DNA from: an uncultured Alphaproteobacteria bacterium
GTDB taxonomy: Bacteria; Pseudomonadota; Alphaproteobacteria; HIMB59
NCBI GenBank assembly: GCA_902530745.1
Contig: CACABO010000003.1
Span: 117,397 to 162,035 of the forward strand
Direction: 5' to 3'
DNA: 44,639 nt
Shown: one piece after another, positions 17,378 through 26,037 of the stretch
How positions within the stretch are numbered: position 1 is the first letter of the stretch
How the letters are laid out: the number at the start of each line of letters is the position of its first letter
The notes under the pieces: model-generated
The model's database searches: none
What the model was told of the DNA's origin: nothing
The model's input: the letters and a program-made list of their open reading frames with translations, nothing else
Translations under genes and position numbers: made by a program

Positions 17378-18490
17378 GTGGGGGCAAAAAAGTCAGATTT
17401 TTTTGATTCAAGAGATAAATATTTATCATTTGTAAATTCTACCAATGAAAAAAGTCGAATAGCTTTTCAATTAGCGAAGTATTTAAAAAATTCAAAAATT
17501 ACTAAAGATGCATTTAGAATTTTTGATGCCGGGACAGGAGATGGCTCAGTTATCTGCACATTGCTATCGGCTGTTCATGACAAATTCCCAGAAGATCCAA
17601 TTATAGTTGTTGGAAAAGAAATTAGTATTGATGATATTAACAGTCTTCTAAATTATCTTGGTTATAGATTTTTTGAACATAAAAATTTAGTTTTCTGTAT
17701 AACGAATGCATCCTACAGGGAAATTAATGATAATCGATTCACAGATTGTAAATTAATTAAAAAAGAATTAGTTGGAAATACAAGTTTTAGTTTCAATCAA
17801 CAACTCATGAATATGGGTGAGGTTATAAGAAAAAATTGGGATATAAAAGAGGATACGTCTTCAACCATATTGAGACCGAAGCAAAAGACACTGATGGTTA
17901 TTTATAGAAAGGATCAAAAAATTGCATTAAAGCATTTGATACCAAGTAAGTTAGAGAGTATTCCAAAGTTTTATGACTATATAATTGCATCTCAAGCTTT
18001 CAGGCTAAGATCTCCTTACCAAAGAACACTTAAGCTAGTACTTATTCCTCTATTAAAAATGTTAGATGTAAAAGGTCAGCTATTTTTTATTTATTCATCT
18101 GGAAACGATTTTTCAAGAAAGCTTCTCAAATTATTCTTTCCAAAAATTAATCCCTATCAATTTAGTGATCCCAAAAAATTTGTAGAAAGCCTGAATAAAA
18201 ATATACCTCATTTTAAAAAAAAATTTAAAGTGTCCGCATCTTCATTTTTATTTTCATTTATAAACCTATCATTATCCTCTAAGAAAAAATTTTCACCGAT
18301 GAACTCCCTTGGATTATGGAATGCTATCACCTATGTTGGTCAAATATCCGAAAATGAACAAAAAAGTATAAAAATTAGTATTAATTTCCTCGATAAAATT
18401 AGTAATAGTGCAAAAAAACTCAAATTGCAATTTAGTGATAATCTTTTAAGATTTGAAAAGAATAATATTAAAAGTCATTTAGATGAGTAA
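17378..18490 (+). CDS. unknown protein with class I SAM-methyltransferase-like fold
   Basis: I do not recognise this 370-residue protein. It has a plausible SAM-binding motif I (FDAGTGDGSV, about residues 49-58) and an acidic residue after the second strand (VVGKEIS). After an insertion of about 100 residues, later strand motifs YDYIIASQ and GQLFFIYSS follow, which is the order expected of a class I methyltransferase. The C-terminal 100 residues are lysine-rich and unassigned. The start is GTG with AGGAG at 17366-17370. The last 8 bases overlap the ATG of the DddP-type gene, so the two are translationally coupled, and a role in DMSP or related methylated-compound metabolism is a guess from that coupling. 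No signal peptide or membrane segment is seen. Confidence 0.6.
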   Translation: MGAKKSDFFDSRDKYLSFVNSTNEKSRIAFQLAKYLKNSKITKDAFRIFDAGTGDGSVICTLLSAVHDKFPEDPIIVVGKEISIDDINSLLNYLGYRFFEHKNLVFCITNASYREINDNRFTDCKLIKKELVGNTSFSFNQQLMNMGEVIRKNWDIKEDTSSTILRPKQKTLMVIYRKDQKIALKHLIPSKLESIPKFYDYIIASQAFRLRSPYQRTLKLVLIPLLKMLDVKGQLFFIYSSGNDFSRKLLKLFFPKINPYQFSDPKKFVESLNKNIPHFKKKFKVSASSFLFSFINLSLSSKKKFSPMNSLGLWNAITYVGQISENEQKSIKISINFLDKISNSAKKLKLQFSDNLLRFEKNNIKSHLDE

Positions 18491-19769
18491 TTTTACAAGT
18501 AAGTTTGCTGACCGTAAAATTGGCCCAAAGTTTTTCGAAACAATTAACCAAAATTTTGAAAATCAAGTTTACAAACCTAGACTCTACGAAGAAAAAATAG
18601 ACTTCGACCGTTTGCGTATGTACCGACTCAATAGAGTTTTAGAACAACTACGATTAAATAATGTTGGTGCTTGCATATTATTTGATCCGATCAATATAAG
18701 GTATGCAACCGACAGTAGGAATATGAGTTTATTTACAATGCATGAACTTGTGCGATTTGTATTTATTTCTGCAGAGGGAAAAGTAATACTATTTGATTAT
18801 CCAAAGAGCGAACATCTCTCAGAACATTTATGCACGATTGATGAGATACGAGCAGTTGATAGTTGGGATTTTTTTTCAGCAAATAATTTTGTTGATAAAA
18901 ATGCAAAAAAATGGGCTGGCACTGTTCAAGATTTAATGAGAGAGCATTCACCTGATAACAATTGCCTTGCAATAGATGTTTCCGATCCAGTTGGAATACA
19001 AATGTTGCTTAAACAGTTTAATGTTAAACTGGTAAACGCCCAAAAGTACATTGAACTTGCAAGATCCATTAAATCTGATGATGAATTAATTTGCATGAAA
19101 GCTTCTATTGAGACTGCTGAAAAAGGAATGTGGCTAATGAGAGATAAACTTCAGACAGGTATGACAGAAGAGGAACTTTGGTCATACATGCATAAAGTCA
19201 ATATTGAAAATGGTGGGGAATGGTTTGAGACTCGTCTTTTAGTATCTGGTCCGCGAACAAATCCTTGGCTTCAAGAATGCAGTAACAGAGTAATTGAGTC
19301 TGGAGATTTAGTTGCTTTTGACACAGATATGGTAGGACCGTATGGTTACTGTGCTGATATCTCTCGAACCTTTGTCGAAGGCAATCGTTTAAATGATGAA
19401 CAAAAAAGGCTTTACTCAATGTCTTTAGAGCATATCAATCATAACAAATCTCTAATTAAAGCTGGTTTAAATTTTAGAGAATTTGCAGAAAAATCATGGA
19501 AATTGCCAGATAGTTGTTATGATAATCATTACCCTTGCATTATTCATGGTGTCGGTCTTTGTGATGAATGGCCACTTGTTGCTTATCCAAATAAAGATTT
19601 TAGCAATGCGGACTACTCAGCCAACTTTGAGGAAAATATGACTATCTGTGTAGAGAGTTATATAGGTGAAGTTGGCGGTAAAGAAGGAATTAAACTTGAG
19701 GATCAGTTCGTTGTAACCAAAGATGGCTTGGAGCAACTAAGCTCATTCCCATATGAAATAGATATATAA
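18483..19769 (+). CDS. dddP: DMSP lyase DddP-like M24-family metalloenzyme
   Basis: A 428-residue M24 (creatinase/prolidase-fold) protein. Several stretches look like DddP rather than ordinary aminopeptidase P: FDPINIRYATDS, ETRLLVSGPRTNPW, DTDMVGPYG and HGVGLCDEWPLVAYP. The putative metal ligands are Asp280, Asp282, Asp292, His355, Glu391 and Glu406. Asp361 in GLCDEWP matches the catalytic aspartate described for DddP, with the same spacing of 6 residues after the histidine and of 15 between the two glutamates. DddP cleaves dimethylsulfoniopropionate to dimethyl sulfide and acrylate. The alternative is a DddP-related M24 enzyme of unknown substrate. It is cotranscribed with the preceding methyltransferase-like gene. 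Confidence 0.75.
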   Translation: MSNFTSKFADRKIGPKFFETINQNFENQVYKPRLYEEKIDFDRLRMYRLNRVLEQLRLNNVGACILFDPINIRYATDSRNMSLFTMHELVRFVFISAEGKVILFDYPKSEHLSEHLCTIDEIRAVDSWDFFSANNFVDKNAKKWAGTVQDLMREHSPDNNCLAIDVSDPVGIQMLLKQFNVKLVNAQKYIELARSIKSDDELICMKASIETAEKGMWLMRDKLQTGMTEEELWSYMHKVNIENGGEWFETRLLVSGPRTNPWLQECSNRVIESGDLVAFDTDMVGPYGYCADISRTFVEGNRLNDEQKRLYSMSLEHINHNKSLIKAGLNFREFAEKSWKLPDSCYDNHYPCIIHGVGLCDEWPLVAYPNKDFSNADYSANFEENMTICVESYIGEVGGKEGIKLEDQFVVTKDGLEQLSSFPYEIDI

Positions 19770-19820
19770 CATTCGAAATATAATCTCATTTAATAAAGTA
19801 TATTTTGATATGTATATTTT

Positions 19821-20147
19821 CTAAAGTTTACTATTAATCCAATCTCTTAAGTCTGCTTCAGAGCCTAAACCGATCTTTGTGTCAGCCAATGATCCATCTT
19901 TAAAGAGTATCATTGTGGGTATGCTTCTAATACTAAAATTTGCTGGGGCTTGAGGGTTTTTATCTATATTAATTTTTTTTATAGATATCTTATCGCTCAT
20001 TTCAGAGGCTAAATTATCTAAGATGGGGGCAATAGCCTTACATGGACCACACCACTCAGCCCAAAAATCTACCAAAACGGGCTTATCTTTTGATCCCTCA
20101 AGAACTTTTTTATTAAATTCATCGTCATTTATTTGTTCAACAGTCAT
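19821..20147 (-). CDS. trxA: thioredoxin
   Basis: A 108-residue thioredoxin with the redox site WCGPC (Cys33, Cys36) and the cis-proline loop SIPTMILF. It is the last gene of the long minus-strand run and starts 19 bases after murU. In many alphaproteobacteria addB and addA lie between these two genes. A likely client in this genome is ribonucleotide reductase, whose operon lies upstream on the other strand, although a glutaredoxin is encoded there too. Confidence 0.95.
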   Translation of the reverse strand: MTVEQINDDEFNKKVLEGSKDKPVLVDFWAEWCGPCKAIAPILDNLASEMSDKISIKKINIDKNPQAPANFSIRSIPTMILFKDGSLADTKIGLGSEADLRDWINSKL

Positions 20148-20166
20148 ATACTTAATATGGTAATGA

Positions 20167-20808
20167 TTATTTGTATTTCAAATACTCATCTTTAGTTCCA
20201 ACATGGGCATTGGTTACAGTGGTCTCATATCCATAGATTTTTTCATTTAAAGAACAATCTTTCCAAAAATCTTGGATGTTAAAAATTTCAGGATAAGGAT
20301 GCAAAGAGTTTTTTCTTATAATATGACAACCTTGAAATGAAGTATTGTGAATTTTTGATGGAAAGTTAATAAGTCCATCATTATTTACCTCAAGATCAAA
20401 ATTATAATTTTTAGAATTTATGAGGAGGACATTATCAAAATTTTTATTTTCCTCAAAAAATTTTATAGATTCCTCTAATTCATTTTCAAAGGACTGGTCC
20501 CATAAATTATCTGTATTTAAAATTACTATGTCATTTTTTTGAATTTTTTTGATACCACCTCCTGTTCCTAAGATAGTTTCTTCATAAGAAATTGAAATAT
20601 CAGGGTAATTTTCAGAGACAAATCTCTCCAACATATTATGTTTATAATGAGTATTGATATAAATTTTATCAAACGACATGTTTTTAATTAGATCTACTGC
20701 ATAGCTAATAAGTGTTTTATTTTTTATTTTTAATAAGGGTTTAGGAATATCTTTGGTTAAGTTATCCATTCGCATTCCATAACCTGCAGCTAATATAAGA
20801 GCATCCAT
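20167..20808 (-). CDS. murU: N-acetylmuramate-1-phosphate uridylyltransferase-like nucleotidyltransferase
   Basis: A 213-residue sugar-nucleotidyltransferase with the N-terminal motif LAAGYGMRM followed by the IPKPLL lysine. The metal-site aspartate is in LNTDNLW. It lies directly after an AmgK-like kinase gene, the order expected of the MurNAc salvage route, where AmgK makes MurNAc-1-phosphate and MurU makes UDP-MurNAc. The specific substrate is inferred from this pairing, since the sequence alone fits several NDP-sugar pyrophosphorylases. Confidence 0.8.
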   Translation of the reverse strand: MDALILAAGYGMRMDNLTKDIPKPLLKIKNKTLISYAVDLIKNMSFDKIYINTHYKHNMLERFVSENYPDISISYEETILGTGGGIKKIQKNDIVILNTDNLWDQSFENELEESIKFFEENKNFDNVLLINSKNYNFDLEVNNDGLINFPSKIHNTSFQGCHIIRKNSLHPYPEIFNIQDFWKDCSLNEKIYGYETTVTNAHVGTKDEYLKYK

Positions 20809-21777
20809 TTAACTTGTTTTTTTATATATCTCCATAAATATTTCTCTTAGATCCCAAAGTCTTAAATATTCAACATGTTTAAATATTTGAGCCCATGTAT
20901 TTTTTCTAAAGACTTTAAGATATTTTGGTTTTCCAACATTATATAATTGCACCCAGTTACCAAGAATTCTCAGATTACGTAAAAGACTAATCATATGAAT
21001 ATCTGACCTGAGCCCCTTGAGATTAAGTTTCATTCTTCTTGCATAAAGCTTCAATAATTTATCTTCAACTTTAGTAGAGTAAGATCTCCTAGCATCAAAA
21101 ATCAATGAAGAAATGTCTAATAATGGGTGATTGTAGTGAGTATCTTGATGATCAATAACATAAACTTTTTGATTGTAATAAATTAAATTATCTAAAAAAA
21201 AATCACCGTGAGTTAAAGTTGGCTTAAATTTTCTATATTTTTCAGTACTTTTTTTCAAAGATAATTTCACAAGTTTATTGAGATAAAAACCAATTTGGAT
21301 CTTGTGATCATAGTGATCAATAAAAGTCTCAATACCGTTCAAAGCATCGTTAAGTAAATTATTTTGTGATTTTACCGGAACGCCTGAAAACTTTTTCTTG
21401 GGTTTTTGAAGATTTGTAAGAGCTCTCACAGCCAATGGAAGTATTTTTTTAATTTGTGGTTTTTGGAAATATTTTGATGCATTTGCAATAGGGAAATAAT
21501 CCATGATTACAAACTTATGTAAATTATTTTGGTCAATTATTTTTGGTGTATTAACATTTTGAGAAATTAAAATATCAGTTGCTTTAATATATTTTTTATA
21601 TTCGCTAGGTTTATTTAAAAAAGAGAGGACAAGTAATGATTGATTTGCTGTTTTACATAATTTGAAAATTTTTTCTGATGCATCAGACTTGAAATTTAAA
21701 AAGCCCCCTATTTTAAAATTTTTATTTTGAAGGTGGTTTTTTATTTTGATTAGATTTATTTTATTTTGTGAAGCCAT
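20809..21777 (-). CDS. amgK: AmgK-like sugar kinase (aminoglycoside phosphotransferase fold)
   Basis: A 322-residue phosphotransferase of the APH superfamily. The catalytic loop is THGDFFLDNL and the metal-binding aspartate lies in IDHQDTHYN. With the adjoining murU it matches the cell-wall amino-sugar kinase AmgK, which phosphorylates N-acetylmuramic acid at the anomeric position. The start overlaps the end of tsaE by 22 bases and the stop abuts murU. Lysine is frequent along the chain, in keeping with the AT-rich genome. Confidence 0.78.
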   Translation of the reverse strand: MASQNKINLIKIKNHLQNKNFKIGGFLNFKSDASEKIFKLCKTANQSLLVLSFLNKPSEYKKYIKATDILISQNVNTPKIIDQNNLHKFVIMDYFPIANASKYFQKPQIKKILPLAVRALTNLQKPKKKFSGVPVKSQNNLLNDALNGIETFIDHYDHKIQIGFYLNKLVKLSLKKSTEKYRKFKPTLTHGDFFLDNLIYYNQKVYVIDHQDTHYNHPLLDISSLIFDARRSYSTKVEDKLLKLYARRMKLNLKGLRSDIHMISLLRNLRILGNWVQLYNVGKPKYLKVFRKNTWAQIFKHVEYLRLWDLREIFMEIYKKTS

Positions 21778-22205
21778 TTTTTATTACTTGATTTTATCTC
21801 AATATTTCTTTTTTCTTCAGTAACCGAAATATTAATAGATAATGCCATATGGTTATATTTTTTCATAAGATTTTCTAATGGCCACTCAATAAGAATACAA
21901 TTATCATTAAAATACTCATCCAAATCTAGTTTGTTATTTTGAACTTGATAAAAATCAAAGTGAATAATATTAAACTTATTAAAATTGTAAATATGTTCTC
22001 TTTGATACGTGGGGCTCCCTTGGAAGTAAAAAGTTTTTTTTTCTGACTTGCTAATTTCACTTAAGATGTATCTAATTAAAGTTGTCTTACCAGAACCAGC
22101 CTCTCCCTCAAAAAAAATAATCTGGTTTTTAGAAATAGACCTAGATATATTTCTAGCTAGAGGTTTTAACTCAATTTCATTAGAGACTGCAAATCTCAAA
22201 CTCAA
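21756..22205 (-). CDS. tsaE: tRNA t6A biosynthesis ATPase TsaE
   Basis: A 149-residue P-loop protein with Walker A GEAGSGKTT (34-42), a HFDFYQ motif and an IEWPLE motif typical of TsaE. It works with TsaB and TsaD in threonylcarbamoylation of tRNA adenosine-37. The order tsaE-amgK-murU is common in alphaproteobacteria. It begins directly after the metK stop codon. Confidence 0.92.
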   Translation of the reverse strand: MSLRFAVSNEIELKPLARNISRSISKNQIIFFEGEAGSGKTTLIRYILSEISKSEKKTFYFQGSPTYQREHIYNFNKFNIIHFDFYQVQNNKLDLDEYFNDNCILIEWPLENLMKKYNHMALSINISVTEEKRNIEIKSSNKKWLHKIK

Positions 22206-23378
22206 TTAAGCTAGCGATTTAAAATCGGACACTAAATCTAGAGCTTCCCATGAAAATGCTCCTGAAGAGCTGTCATGTGTTCTACCAAAATGACCGTAAG
22301 CTGCTGTTTGTTCGTAAATTGGCTTATTTAACTGTAATTTCTCTCTGATTCCTCTTGGAGAAAGATTCATAATGTCAGGTATGGCGGACTCAATTTTTGC
22401 TTCATCTATTTTATTAGTGCCTTGAGTATTCACATAAATTGATAATGGTTTGGCTACACCGATTGCATACGACAACTGGATAGTACACTGATCACATAAA
22501 CCAGCAGCAACAATATTTTTTGCTAAGTATCGTGAGGCATAAGCAGCGGAGCGATCGACTTTTGTGGGATCTTTTCCGGAGAAAGCCCCTCCACCGTGAG
22601 GTGCTGCACCACCATAGGTGTCGACAATAATTTTTCTTCCTGTTAATCCCGTATCACCATCTGGTCCTCCGATAACAAAATTACCTGTTGGATTTACGTA
22701 GTATTCCTTATCGTCTAAATTTTTTAATAACTCTTCAGGGATAGATTCTTTTAATGCTGGGTTTACTATTTCTTTAACATCAGCAGGGGACAATCCATCA
22801 GCATGTTGTGTTGATATCACGACAGATGTAACTGCACTTGGTTTACCATCGACGTATTTAAGAGTTACTTGGCTTTTTGAGTCAGGCTCTAATCCTTTTA
22901 AGCTACCGTCTTTTCTTCCCTTAGCCATTATCTCTAAGATTTTATGAGAATAAAAAATTGGTGCCGGCATCAGCTCAGGTGTTTCCGTACAAGCGTATCC
23001 AAACATAATTCCTTGGTCACCAGCCCCCTCATCTTTGTCAGATGATGAGTCTACACCCATTGCAATATCTGCAGATTGTCCGTGAAGTAAATATTGAATA
23101 TCTGCGGTTTGCCAATGAAAACCATCTTGCTCATAGCCGATGTCTTTTATGCATTCCCTTACTTTAGAAATAATTTCATCTTTATCTTCTTGGACAGGCC
23201 CTCTTACTTCACCGGACAAAACAACTTTGTTGGTTGTTGTTAATGTTTCACAAGCGACTCTAGCAAAGGGGTCTTTGGAGATAAAATGATCGACAACTGC
23301 ATCAGAAATTCGATCAGAAACTTTATCTGGGTGACCCTCAGACACTGACTCAGATGTAAAAATGTAATTTTTTCTCAT
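22206..23378 (-). CDS. metK: S-adenosylmethionine synthetase
   Basis: A 390-residue MetK that makes SAM from methionine and ATP. The N-terminal [14 protein letters not shown], the central [12 protein letters not shown] and the P-loop-like [16 protein letters not shown] motifs are all intact. An in-frame start 48 bases upstream lies inside ahcY and is rejected. The ATG at 23378 begins one base after the ahcY stop and gives the expected N-terminus. It is translated after adenosine kinase and ahcY, so synthesis of SAM and disposal of its by-product are encoded together. Confidence 0.96.
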   Translation of the reverse strand: MRKNYIFTSESVSEGHPDKVSDRISDAVVDHFISKDPFARVACETLTTTNKVVLSGEVRGPVQEDKDEIISKVRECIKDIGYEQDGFHWQTADIQYLLHGQSADIAMGVDSSSDKDEGAGDQGIMFGYACTETPELMPAPIFYSHKILEIMAKGRKDGSLKGLEPDSKSQVTLKYVDGKPSAVTSVVISTQHADGLSPADVKEIVNPALKESIPEELLKNLDDKEYYVNPTGNFVIGGPDGDTGLTGRKIIVDTYGGAAPHGGGAFSGKDPTKVDRSAAYASRYLAKNIVAAGLCDQCTIQLSYAIGVAKPLSIYVNTQGTNKIDEAKIESAIPDIMNLSPRGIREKLQLNKPIYEQTAAYGHFGRTHDSSSGAFSWEALDLVSDFKSLA

Positions 23379-23379
23379 T

Positions 23380-24660
23380 TTAGTACCTATATGTATCTTT
23401 CTTAAATGGGCCCTGCTGTTCGACACCTAAATAATCGCTCTGTTCCTTGGACATTTCAGTCAGTTTAGCACCAACTTTTTGCAGGTGAAACATCGCAACC
23501 ATTTCATCTAGTTTTTTAGGAAGGACATAGACTTTATTTTCATAGTTTTTGTAATTCTCCCATATTTCAATTTGAGCTAAAACCTGATTTGAGAATGATG
23601 CACTCATCACAAAACTAGGATGACCAGTGGCATTACCTAAGTTCACCAACCTTCCCTTTGAAAGTATTATTAGCTTCTTACCATCTGGAAATGTTACTTG
23701 GTCAACTTGAGGTTTTATCTCTTCCCATTTATAGTTTTGCAAATCATCTATTTGAATTTCATTATCAAAGTGTCCAATATTACAGACAATTGCACGATCT
23801 TTCATTTCTCTCATGTGGTCTTGGGTAATGATATCTTTATTACCTGTTGCAGTTACAAAAATATCAGCATACTTACATGCATCATCCATAGTAACAACCT
23901 CATAGCCTTCCATTGCTGCTTGTAGTGCGCAAATAGGATCAACTTCTGTTACTTGAACTCTAGCTCCAGCTCCTCTTAATGAAGCTGCGCTACCTTTTCC
24001 AACATCTCCAAACCCAGCAACAACAGCAACTTTACCCGCCATCATTACGTCAGTTCCTCTTCGAATTCCGTCTACTAAACTTTCCTTACAACCATATAAA
24101 TTATCAAATTTACTTTTTGTTACAGAGTCATTTACATTTATAGCAGGAACTTGAAGAGTTCCTTTAGATGCCATTTGCTCTAAACGAAGAACACCTGTGG
24201 TAGTTTCTTCAGATAATCCTCTGACATTTTTCAAAAGCTCAGGGTACTTCTCATGCATTCGAAGTGTTAAGTCTCCACCATCATCTAGTATCATATTAGG
24301 CTCCCACCCATCTGCCTCAATTGTTTGATCAATACACCACCAAAATTCCTCTTCATTCATACCCTTCCAGGCAAAAACAGGTGTACCGCTTTGGGCAATA
24401 GCAGCAGCTGCATGATCTTGGGTAGAGTAAATATTACAAGAGCTCCATCGACATTTGGCGCCAAGTGCTACAAGTGTTTCAATTAAGACAGCAGTTTGGA
24501 TGGTCATATGAAGACAGCCCATAATATTGGCTCCGGCCAACGGTTTTGACTCTCCATATTGTTCACGAATAGCCATTAATCCTGGCATTTCAGTTTCTGC
24601 TATTTCAATTTCTTGTCTCCCGAATTCATGTTGGGAAATATCTTTTACTTTGTAATCCAC
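23380..24660 (-). CDS. ahcY: adenosylhomocysteinase
   Basis: A 426-residue SAH hydrolase that splits S-adenosylhomocysteine into homocysteine and adenosine. It has the NAD motif [11 protein letters not shown], the [14 protein letters not shown] substrate segment, GHFDNEI and the conserved C-terminal FKKDTYRY end. The start is GTG with GGAGG about 6 bases upstream. The segment between GGDLTLRMH and SEETTTGV is short and lacks the insertion of about 40 residues found in many alphaproteobacterial homologues. It lies 55 bases after adenosine kinase and one base before metK. Confidence 0.95.
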   Translation of the reverse strand: MDYKVKDISQHEFGRQEIEIAETEMPGLMAIREQYGESKPLAGANIMGCLHMTIQTAVLIETLVALGAKCRWSSCNIYSTQDHAAAAIAQSGTPVFAWKGMNEEEFWWCIDQTIEADGWEPNMILDDGGDLTLRMHEKYPELLKNVRGLSEETTTGVLRLEQMASKGTLQVPAINVNDSVTKSKFDNLYGCKESLVDGIRRGTDVMMAGKVAVVAGFGDVGKGSAASLRGAGARVQVTEVDPICALQAAMEGYEVVTMDDACKYADIFVTATGNKDIITQDHMREMKDRAIVCNIGHFDNEIQIDDLQNYKWEEIKPQVDQVTFPDGKKLIILSKGRLVNLGNATGHPSFVMSASFSNQVLAQIEIWENYKNYENKVYVLPKKLDEMVAMFHLQKVGAKLTEMSKEQSDYLGVEQQGPFKKDTYRY

Positions 24661-24715
24661 TTGACCCTCCTTTTAGATAGATTTTTTAAAATAAGATATG
24701 ATTTATTCTTCATTA

Positions 24716-25669
24716 TCAAGCTCTTTTTATCCTTGGTCCCAGCTGCTGAATAACTTCTTCAGCCTTTCTATTACCATTTTTAAGCGCTTCATCGACAGGT
24801 TTTCCAGATAAATAAAAATCTAAAAATCCTGCAGCAAAATTATCTCCTGCACCTGTTGTGTCCAGAACATTTTCTATTTTTTGAGCAGATTGATGTTTTA
24901 CATCGTCTTCAAAAAAATAATATGCACCCTCAGCACCAGAGGTCATAACAATTTTTTTTCCAAAATTTTTAAAAAAAGAACTCACATCTGCCATTGAATC
25001 AGATTGTGCAAACATCTTTGCTTCATCAAAATTACAAAAAACTAAATCTACATTATCAGTTATAAAATTTTTTAATTCATCTCTGTGTCGATCAACACAA
25101 AAGGGGTCTGACAATGAAAGAGATATTTCTATATTTTTTGATTTTGCAATATCTGAAAATTTTTTGAGTGTTTTTTTTGTTAGTTCATGATCCCAAAGAT
25201 ATGACTCCATGTACACATGATCAATTGAATTGAGTATATCTTCGTTAACTTCGTCTGGATTTAATTGTGATCCTATTCCGATGTGTGTGGCCATGGTTCT
25301 TTCACCATCGGGTGAAACTAAAATATTACAGCAGCCAGTTGGAAGATCTGTTTTATTGGAGACACCTTTAAACGAGATATTTTCTTTTTGTAAATCTTGA
25401 ACAAAAGCATTTCCATACTCATCATCATTTACCTTGCCGTAAAAACTTGCCTCATGAGAGCCAAAGTTCAATTCATGGATAGTATTACATACTGATCCAC
25501 CCGAAGTAATTAATGGATTATCGAAATTTGACCTAATTTCCTTAATTTGAGACTCCTCAATCAATGTCATAGAGCCTTTAGTTAATTTCAAATTATTGAT
25601 AACACTGTCCTCTACCTGGCATATGACATCAACTAAAGCAGTACCCACACCTAGAATTTTTTTCACCAC
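24716..25669 (-). CDS. adenosine kinase, PfkB family
   Basis: A 317-residue ribokinase-family sugar/nucleoside kinase. The N-terminal GVGTALVDV, the TSGGSVCNT substrate motif and the C-terminal DTTGAGDNFAAGF anion-hole and catalytic aspartate are present. Adenosine is the inferred substrate because the next gene, ahcY, releases adenosine and its removal pulls that reversible reaction forward. The start is one of two consecutive GTG codons (25669 or 25666), and no clear ribosome-binding site precedes either. It is the first gene of the minus-strand run and shares its upstream region with nrdA. Confidence 0.88.
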   Translation of the reverse strand: MVKKILGVGTALVDVICQVEDSVINNLKLTKGSMTLIEESQIKEIRSNFDNPLITSGGSVCNTIHELNFGSHEASFYGKVNDDEYGNAFVQDLQKENISFKGVSNKTDLPTGCCNILVSPDGERTMATHIGIGSQLNPDEVNEDILNSIDHVYMESYLWDHELTKKTLKKFSDIAKSKNIEISLSLSDPFCVDRHRDELKNFITDNVDLVFCNFDEAKMFAQSDSMADVSSFFKNFGKKIVMTSGAEGAYYFFEDDVKHQSAQKIENVLDTTGAGDNFAAGFLDFYLSGKPVDEALKNGNRKAEEVIQQLGPRIKRA

Positions 25670-25942
25670 ATGAAACTAAGGGATTTTAAACAGAGATCTA
25701 TTAAAAAATCTTGAATTTCTTATGAAAGTTGAGCATAAATGTGAATTATTTTTTTGATGTGCATAATGCGAATCAGGTTAGAATTAGGGCTATAAAAATC
25801 GACCTAAATAATATTTTTTAAGAGATATTCGTAGTTTCGGAAAATTTGATAAAAACCTGTGAATATTTTCAAATTACTTGTTAATTGAATCTTTAATTTC
25901 CAATTGAATTTATTGGGTTTTCAGAATTTAATACAAAATAAA

Positions 25943-25972
25943 TTGACTAAGATTGTCTATAGATTGTATAGT
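25943..25972 (+). promoter_or_regulatory. sigma70-like promoter of the nrd operon
   Basis: TTGACT (25943-25948) and TATAGT (25967-25972) are separated by 18 bases, each matching five of six consensus positions. This is among the best promoter matches in the window. The spacer and the first bases of the -10 box are covered by the upstream NrdR-like box. The expected transcription start is near 25980, leaving a leader of about 60 bases before nrdA. Confidence 0.65.
25954..25969 (+). promoter_or_regulatory. NrdR-like box 1
   Basis: TGTCTATAGATTGTAT matches roughly 10 or 11 of 16 positions of the recalled NrdR consensus ACACTATATATAGTGT. It lies inside the promoter spacer and overlaps the -10 box. 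On its own it would be weak, but it is 32 bases from a much better second box, the three-turn spacing typical of NrdR box pairs. Confidence 0.5.
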
Positions 25973-25985
25973 CACTAGGCAATAA

Positions 25986-26001
25986 ACACTACATCTAGTG
26001 A
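25986..26001 (+). promoter_or_regulatory. NrdR-like box 2
   Basis: ACACTACATCTAGTGA matches 13 of 16 positions of the NrdR consensus as I recall it. It sits just downstream of the predicted transcription start of the nrd operon. NrdR represses ribonucleotide reductase genes when dATP is high. The nrdR gene itself is not in the window. Confidence 0.65.
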
Positions 26002-26037
26002 TTATTCAAAAAAGTACACTTAAACTTGGTAGGAAGA

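Larger units (their letters stand above)
25670..26037. other. divergent intergenic region between adenosine kinase and nrdA
   Basis: This 368-base region is the longest gene-free stretch. Its nrdA side holds a promoter and two NrdR-like boxes, listed separately. An exact direct repeat AATTGAAT occurs at 25883-25890 and 25902-25909, but in such AT-rich DNA this may be chance. I looked on the minus strand for SAM, SAH or other known riboswitch cores upstream of adenosine kinase and saw none I can support. Confidence 0.6.

Noticed and set aside
18483-19769. Annotation as a plain Xaa-Pro aminopeptidase
   Set aside because: The fold is shared, but the SGPRTNPW, DTDMVGPYG and GVGLCDEWP segments and the aspartate 6 residues after the metal histidine match DddP better. 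Confidence is kept below certainty for this reason.
25883-25909. Direct repeat AATTGAAT as a regulator site
   Set aside because: Two exact copies of an 8-base AT-rich word 19 bases apart are expected by chance in DNA of this composition, and they lie outside the promoter found for nrdA.
24661-26037. Possible SAM or SAH riboswitch upstream of adenosine kinase, ahcY and metK
   Set aside because: I read the minus strand of both gaps for SAM-II, SAM-V and SAH riboswitch cores and found no matching conserved segments or paired stems. The 55-base gap before ahcY is too short and only holds the ribosome-binding site.
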